This document shows positions 24,361 to 27,851 of a stretch of 27,851 nt of DNA, in pieces. The translations under genes and the position numbers were made by a program. Origin of the DNA: a virus; the IMG/VR virus record IMGVR_UViG_3300017971_003292, positions 1 through 27,851 of that record. One strand, 5' to 3'. Within the stretch, counting starts at the first letter, position 1. The number at the start of each line of letters is the position of its first letter. The notes beneath the pieces are model-generated. The model was not told the DNA's origin. It worked only from the letters and a program-made list of their open reading frames with translations, and did not search any database.

Positions 24361-25544
24361 AATGTAATACAATAAATCAATTACCAATTCCGCCAAAATA
24401 TAGGATAGTAGGTGATACCACTAAGTTAAATAGTTTGCAAGATGCGGCAGAGCGGTTATACAATCTTACTATTAATAAAGATTATTATATATATACCAGA
24501 AATGTTCCAAAATCGGTTAAAAGTAATTATGCAAAGTTATCACAATTATTAAGGGAGACTGGAGAGATAACAAGGCCCACCTTATTTAAAGAGATAGAAG
24601 CGGTAACAGGTGATATAGATACTAATGTTATAGAAATACTAAATAAAAGATTAAATAAAGAACCTATTTCTGTAAAGAAATACGGAAAGCTAGTTTTACA
24701 ATCTATAATGGACCACATAGAAAATATATGGGATGATTCCATGTTATATGTAATGTCACACAGTTCCGGGTATGATAGTAGGTTAATATCTGGAATTATA
24801 AAGAAGTTAGGCAAGAAAAACGTATGCTTTATGTGCTTCCAGCCAGAAATTGACCAGTTTAAAAAAATTATGTTATATGAGGGGTGGTCGTCTGATCACA
24901 TAGTTACTATTGGTGAAGACATTGAATTCATAGATTACTATTCTGCGGCGACAAGATTTACAGAGGTAGGGAAATATGCTAGTGATGCTAGTAAGTTTAT
25001 AACATATTGTTTTAGGTATGTATTGGAGAAAGAAATAGAGAAATTAAACACAAATGTTAGGATAATTAGTGGTCTGCATTCCGATGAATTGTTGGTGAGC
25101 GGTAGAAGCAGTCCTGCTTATTTTACTGTTAGAATGTTACATGATATTTTTTTCGAGTGGGGAAAGTATGACCCAGTCTTACCTTTTCTTTCTGTGGATT
25201 TTATGAATCACTATATAAATTATGATATAAAAACTTCTACCAACGATATAAAAAAGACTATGATAGATTTATTAGACCCAGGGCTATTTGATTTGGAGAA
25301 TTATAAATGGAAATATCGTAAATATATACTTGCTACAGGTACACACCCTGTATATGCTTTGTCTGAAAGTACCGTGTTATCCATGATAAAGTCTTTTAAT
25401 AATTCGTGGTATGCAAAAGAACTGAATAAAAAAATAGAGTTACCTTTATTTGTATCTAACACAGATAACAATTATAGGGAGTATACCAAGGCGGCTATAT
25501 GTGAATATTTGATTAATACCGGGCATACTATAAAGGCCGGGTGA
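24357..25544 (+). CDS. Asparagine-synthase-like PP-loop ATPase without glutaminase domain
   Basis: A 395-residue protein with the PP-loop 'SHSSGYDSRLISGII' (134-148), matching the SGGxDS loop of asparagine synthase C-terminal domains. 'ISGLHSDELLVSG' (237-249) corresponds to their G(x)GADELFGGY region. The N-terminal 130 residues lack the class II glutaminase (no N-terminal Cys nucleophile: it starts MKCN, with Cys3 not at position 2). Such enzymes adenylate a carboxylate and transfer an amine. In surface-polysaccharide loci an AsnB-like protein (WbpS) amidates uronic acids, which fits the uronic-acid enzymes here. The role is inferred; ammonia or a partner would supply nitrogen. Confidence 0.72.
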   Translation: MKCNTINQLPIPPKYRIVGDTTKLNSLQDAAERLYNLTINKDYYIYTRNVPKSVKSNYAKLSQLLRETGEITRPTLFKEIEAVTGDIDTNVIEILNKRLNKEPISVKKYGKLVLQSIMDHIENIWDDSMLYVMSHSSGYDSRLISGIIKKLGKKNVCFMCFQPEIDQFKKIMLYEGWSSDHIVTIGEDIEFIDYYSAATRFTEVGKYASDASKFITYCFRYVLEKEIEKLNTNVRIISGLHSDELLVSGRSSPAYFTVRMLHDIFFEWGKYDPVLPFLSVDFMNHYINYDIKTSTNDIKKTMIDLLDPGLFDLENYKWKYRKYILATGTHPVYALSESTVLSMIKSFNNSWYAKELNKKIELPLFVSNTDNNYREYTKAAICEYLINTGHTIKAG

Positions 25545-25569
25545 AATAATGTGATAGAGGAGAAGCCAT

Positions 25570-26286
25570 ATGTCTTTAAAATTTGGACTAATCGGAGACG
25601 GTAAAATATCTCATAGACATAAACATGCTGTAAAAGAAAACGGTGGTATAATATATAAAATACATGATCCAAAATACAGGGACGAGCGCATTCCACTGGA
25701 CGAAGAATTTTTCGCGGGGTTAGATTATGTAATTATATGCTCTCCTAGCTATCTACATAGAGAACATATTAATGTGTCTTTAAGGTATGATAAAAAGATT
25801 ATATGCGAAAAGCCCATGTGTTTGCCCTGGGAGCCCATGATAGATGATGATAGAGTTAACGTAGTTCTGCAATTACGCTGGATGGATCTTCCCGATAAAG
25901 CTAATTTGATTAAAGTAACAATGGCTAGAAATGATGCGTATTTCAAACTGTGGGAGGGTGATCCTCGTAATACTGGTGGTCTTTTATATCATTTGTTCAT
26001 TCATTATATAGATCTCGCTCTTTTGTTAGATGCTAAATTTGAAGGCCGTGTAATCTCAAAAGGAAAGCAAGTAAGGATGGTAGACAACATAGATATAATG
26101 AAGTTAGATATGAATGATTTATATTTCAAAATGTACAACGATATTATTAATCATGATAAAGGCGTTAAGCCTAAGGACTTGTTTTATTTACACTGGTGGT
26201 TAGATAGAAACAGTGATATATATGGTTATGGTACTGATTTATTAAACAAAAAAATAATTATAGAGCATGAAAGGGAGATTTTATAA
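25570..26286 (+). CDS. Short Gfo/Idh/MocA-family oxidoreductase (WlbA/WbpB-like)
   Basis: A 238-residue oxidoreductase. The Rossmann start is 'FGLIGDGKISHRHKHAV' (GxGxxS form), then 'YVIICSPSYLHREH' and the family motif 'CEKP' (79-82). The C-terminal part 'WEGDPRNTGGLLYHLFIHYIDL' region (128-149; His145) resembles the WlbA/WbpB 3-dehydrogenases of UDP-GlcNAc uronic acid. It is about 80-100 residues shorter than usual. The N-terminal region between strand 1 and the EKP motif is compressed. GAGGAG at 25557-25562 precedes the ATG in a 25-base gap. One base of overlap joins it to the aminotransferase gene, so it probably supplies the keto-sugar used there. Confidence 0.78.
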   Translation: MSLKFGLIGDGKISHRHKHAVKENGGIIYKIHDPKYRDERIPLDEEFFAGLDYVIICSPSYLHREHINVSLRYDKKIICEKPMCLPWEPMIDDDRVNVVLQLRWMDLPDKANLIKVTMARNDAYFKLWEGDPRNTGGLLYHLFIHYIDLALLLDAKFEGRVISKGKQVRMVDNIDIMKLDMNDLYFKMYNDIINHDKGVKPKDLFYLHWWLDRNSDIYGYGTDLLNKKIIIEHEREIL

Positions 26287-27401
26287 TGAATAAAGTAGAC
26301 TTTGTAGATTTGAAAGCGGGCAAGAAAAAACTTTATAAGAAATTAAAAAAGGATTTCAAAGATATATTACTTAACGCTAGTTTTGTTGGCGGAAAGTATC
26401 TGGAAGATTTCGAAAGAGCATTTGCTAAATTTAACGGGTCTAAATATTGTGTAGGTGTAGGATCTGGCACGGACGCGTTGATATTAGCTTTACTAGCTTA
26501 TGATATTGGTCCTGACGACGAAGTGATTGTACCGACCAATACTTTTATTGCTACGGCTAATGCAGTTGCACATGTCGGAGCAAAAGTAGTTTTTGCTGAC
26601 GCTAATCGTAGCACATATAATATAGATATAAACGGTCTTGAAGATTTAATAACTGAGAAAACAAAAGCTATTATACCAGTTCATTTATATGGCCAGCCTT
26701 GTAGAATGGACGATCTGAAAAAGATTGCTAGGGAACACGACCTGATATTAATTGAGGATTGTGCTCAGGCTACCGGAGCTTACTTTGGACATAGACGGGT
26801 TGGTTCTATAGGGCATGCTGGGTGCTTTTCTTTCTACCCGACGAAAAATCTCGGGGGAATGTGCCAAGGTGGAGCTGTCATAACTAATTCATCGAAGGTA
26901 GCGGACACTGTGAGAAGTATAGGTAATGTTGGTAGATCTATGAATTCCCACACCGATTTTGATTTTATAGGATTTAATTCCAGGTTGGACACCATCAACG
27001 CCGCTTTTCTTACCGAAGGTTTGAAAACGCTTGACGAGAACAATATCAGAAGAATTGAAATATCAGATATGTATAATGAAAAACTAGAAGGACTGCCGTT
27101 AATAACTCCGTTTGTTATTGGTAAGGTTTACCATGTCTATCATTTGTACACTGTTAGTTTGATTGATAGTAGGTTAAGAGATAGATTGCAGGCGTATTTG
27201 AATAATGCTGGTATAGGTTGTGGAGTTTATTACCCCAAACCATGTCATAAACAACCAATGTACGATGATGGTACGTCGTTACCAGTTGCAGAGTCGCTTG
27301 CGAAGTCTACGCTGTCGTTGCCTATGCATTTGAATATGACTGAAAAAGATGTAAATTATGTATGTGAGGAGATAGAAAAATTTTTCGGGGCGGTTAAGTG
27401 A
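26286..27401 (+). CDS. DegT/DnrJ/EryC1-type sugar aminotransferase (WbpE/FdtB-like)
   Basis: A 371-residue PLP-dependent sugar aminotransferase of fold type I. 'VGVGSGTDALILALLA' (56-71) binds the cofactor phosphate, 'LIEDCAQATGA' (155-165) gives the Asp158 that contacts the pyridine nitrogen, and 'CFSFYPTKNLGG' (180-191) supplies the PLP lysine (Lys187). The C-terminal half has 'IGFNSRLDTINAAF' near 230-245. Length is normal. Enzymes of this group add an amino group to a 3-keto nucleotide sugar (WbpE, FdtB, QdtB). GGGAG precedes the ATG, which shares one base with the previous stop. The stop overlaps the next GTG start (GTGA). Confidence 0.93.
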   Translation: MNKVDFVDLKAGKKKLYKKLKKDFKDILLNASFVGGKYLEDFERAFAKFNGSKYCVGVGSGTDALILALLAYDIGPDDEVIVPTNTFIATANAVAHVGAKVVFADANRSTYNIDINGLEDLITEKTKAIIPVHLYGQPCRMDDLKKIAREHDLILIEDCAQATGAYFGHRRVGSIGHAGCFSFYPTKNLGGMCQGGAVITNSSKVADTVRSIGNVGRSMNSHTDFDFIGFNSRLDTINAAFLTEGLKTLDENNIRRIEISDMYNEKLEGLPLITPFVIGKVYHVYHLYTVSLIDSRLRDRLQAYLNNAGIGCGVYYPKPCHKQPMYDDGTSLPVAESLAKSTLSLPMHLNMTEKDVNYVCEEIEKFFGAVK

Positions 27402-27851
27402 AATACATAAAAATATATGGCGACCGTCGAACTGGTACAAATTTTTTGCAGCAGTTATGTCGGCAGAATTTTGAAAATATAACTGTGTTTGATAATCAGT
27501 TTGGATGGAAACATGGTTTTCCTTTGGACAAAGATAAGATGTCTAATTGGGTTGTAGAAAATCCTAAAAGAAAATCCAATTATGGTAAAATTTTTAAAAA
27601 AATTTTGGAGGGGGATTATAAATTATATCCATGCATTATTATTAAGAATCCATATTCATGGTATTCCTCTATTAAGAATTATATAGGAAACAAATTCAAT
27701 ATGGATAGATCATATACCAGATATAATAGTATATATAGATCCTATAAGAAACTATATGAAGGAAAGCATGATAATAACATTTATGGAAAATCTGTTATTA
27801 TTAAGTATGAAGATTTGTTATCGGACACTAATAGAAAAATTACTGAAATTG
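27398..27851 (+). CDS. Sulfotransferase-like P-loop protein, 3' end cut by window
   Basis: A partial gene (151 residues visible) starting at GTG 27398, which overlaps the aminotransferase TGA as GTGA. The P-loop 'GDRRTGTNFLQQL' (8-20), 'CIIIKNPYSWYSSIKN' (79-94) and 'IIKYEDLLSD' near the end match the 5'-phosphosulfate, 3'-phosphate and YEDL segments of sulfotransferases. It resembles the gene at 21757 in the P-loop (RTGT), so two enzymes of this kind exist in the cluster. The open frame runs off the window end, so the length is unknown. It may alternatively belong to a generic P-loop family without sulfotransferase activity. Confidence 0.72.
   Translation, partial: MKYIKIYGDRRTGTNFLQQLCRQNFENITVFDNQFGWKHGFPLDKDKMSNWVVENPKRKSNYGKIFKKILEGDYKLYPCIIIKNPYSWYSSIKNYIGNKFNMDRSYTRYNSIYRSYKKLYEGKHDNNIYGKSVIIKYEDLLSDTNRKITEI

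Larger units (their letters stand above)
10317..27851 (+). other. Glycan biosynthesis and decoration module (20 genes, open at the 3' end)
   Basis: All twenty genes from the first GT4 onward lie on one strand with 1-38-base overlaps or gaps of at most about 30 bases. No terminator-like hairpin or promoter could be seen. By content there are seven glycosyltransferases, six nucleotide-sugar or amino-sugar enzymes, two methyltransferases, two sulfotransferase-like proteins, two amide-forming enzymes (ATP-grasp, AsnB-like) and one flavoprotein. I saw no membrane segment in any of them. Confidence 0.75.

Noticed and set aside
10317-27851. The window as a bacterial chromosomal capsule or O-antigen locus
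   Set aside because: It is joined without a gap to a phage-style replication module with RuvC-like, GGQ and HNH proteins, and it lacks Wzx/Wzy and priming transferase genes. A chromosomal prophage remains possible.
1-27851. tRNA genes, riboswitches, rho-independent terminators or attachment sites
   Set aside because: The window is coding almost end to end and no cloverleaf, hairpin-plus-T-run or long direct repeat was seen by eye; folding software could not be run.
1-27851. Alternative genetic code (stop reassignment), as in some large phages
   Set aside because: TAA, TAG and TGA all end well-formed genes at coupled junctions, and conserved proteins are uninterrupted under the standard code.

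Overview
The window looks like part of a large, AT-rich bacteriophage genome (or a very phage-like element). Every supported gene lies on the + strand. Genes abut or overlap by a few bases, no gap exceeds about 30 bases, and most starts have a clear Shine-Dalgarno sequence (GGAGG/AGGAG). That pattern fits a phage of a bacterium using strong SD signals and the standard code (TGA, TAA and TAG all serve as stops). No virion structural, lysis or integrase genes are in view, so the phage assignment rests on the replication gene set, the small phage-style genes and the packing. Host and phage family cannot be named from this window.

Region 1 (1-9468) is a DNA replication/recombination module. In order it holds a DnaN-type sliding clamp (5' end cut by the window), a coiled-coil protein of unknown function, RecA, a Vsr/DUF559-like endonuclease, two small Cys-containing proteins, a GGQ release-factor-like protein, a small phage protein, an unknown protein just before the helicase, a DnaB-type helicase, a DnaG-type primase, two unknown proteins, a 15-cysteine zinc-ribbon protein, a RuvC-like resolvase and a Cas4/RecB-like Fe-S nuclease.

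Region 2 (9470-10327) is a probable free-standing HNH homing endonuclease. It has three tandem zinc-ribbon repeats and sits exactly at the junction of the two modules.

Region 3 (10317-27851, continuing beyond the window) is a run of 20 sugar-related genes. It contains seven glycosyltransferases of at least two folds, two Gfo/Idh/MocA dehydrogenases, a left-handed beta-helix acyltransferase, a shortened nucleotide-sugar 6-dehydrogenase, a DegT-type aminotransferase, an ATP-grasp ligase, a PIG-L deacetylase, two sulfotransferase-like P-loop proteins, two SAM methyltransferases, an asparagine-synthase-like PP-loop protein and an unusual two-domain flavodoxin-like/iron-sulfur-flavoprotein-like protein.

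Dehydrogenase, 3-dehydrogenase, aminotransferase and acetyltransferase candidates together match the four steps known from WbpA/WbpB/WbpE/WbpD, which make a 2,3-diacetamido-2,3-dideoxy-uronic acid nucleotide. The glycosyltransferases, methyl- and sulfotransferases and amide-forming enzymes would assemble and decorate a glycan. No flippase, polymerase, priming transferase or any membrane protein was seen, so my preferred (inferred) model is a soluble phage pathway that glycosylates a cytoplasmic target such as a virion protein.
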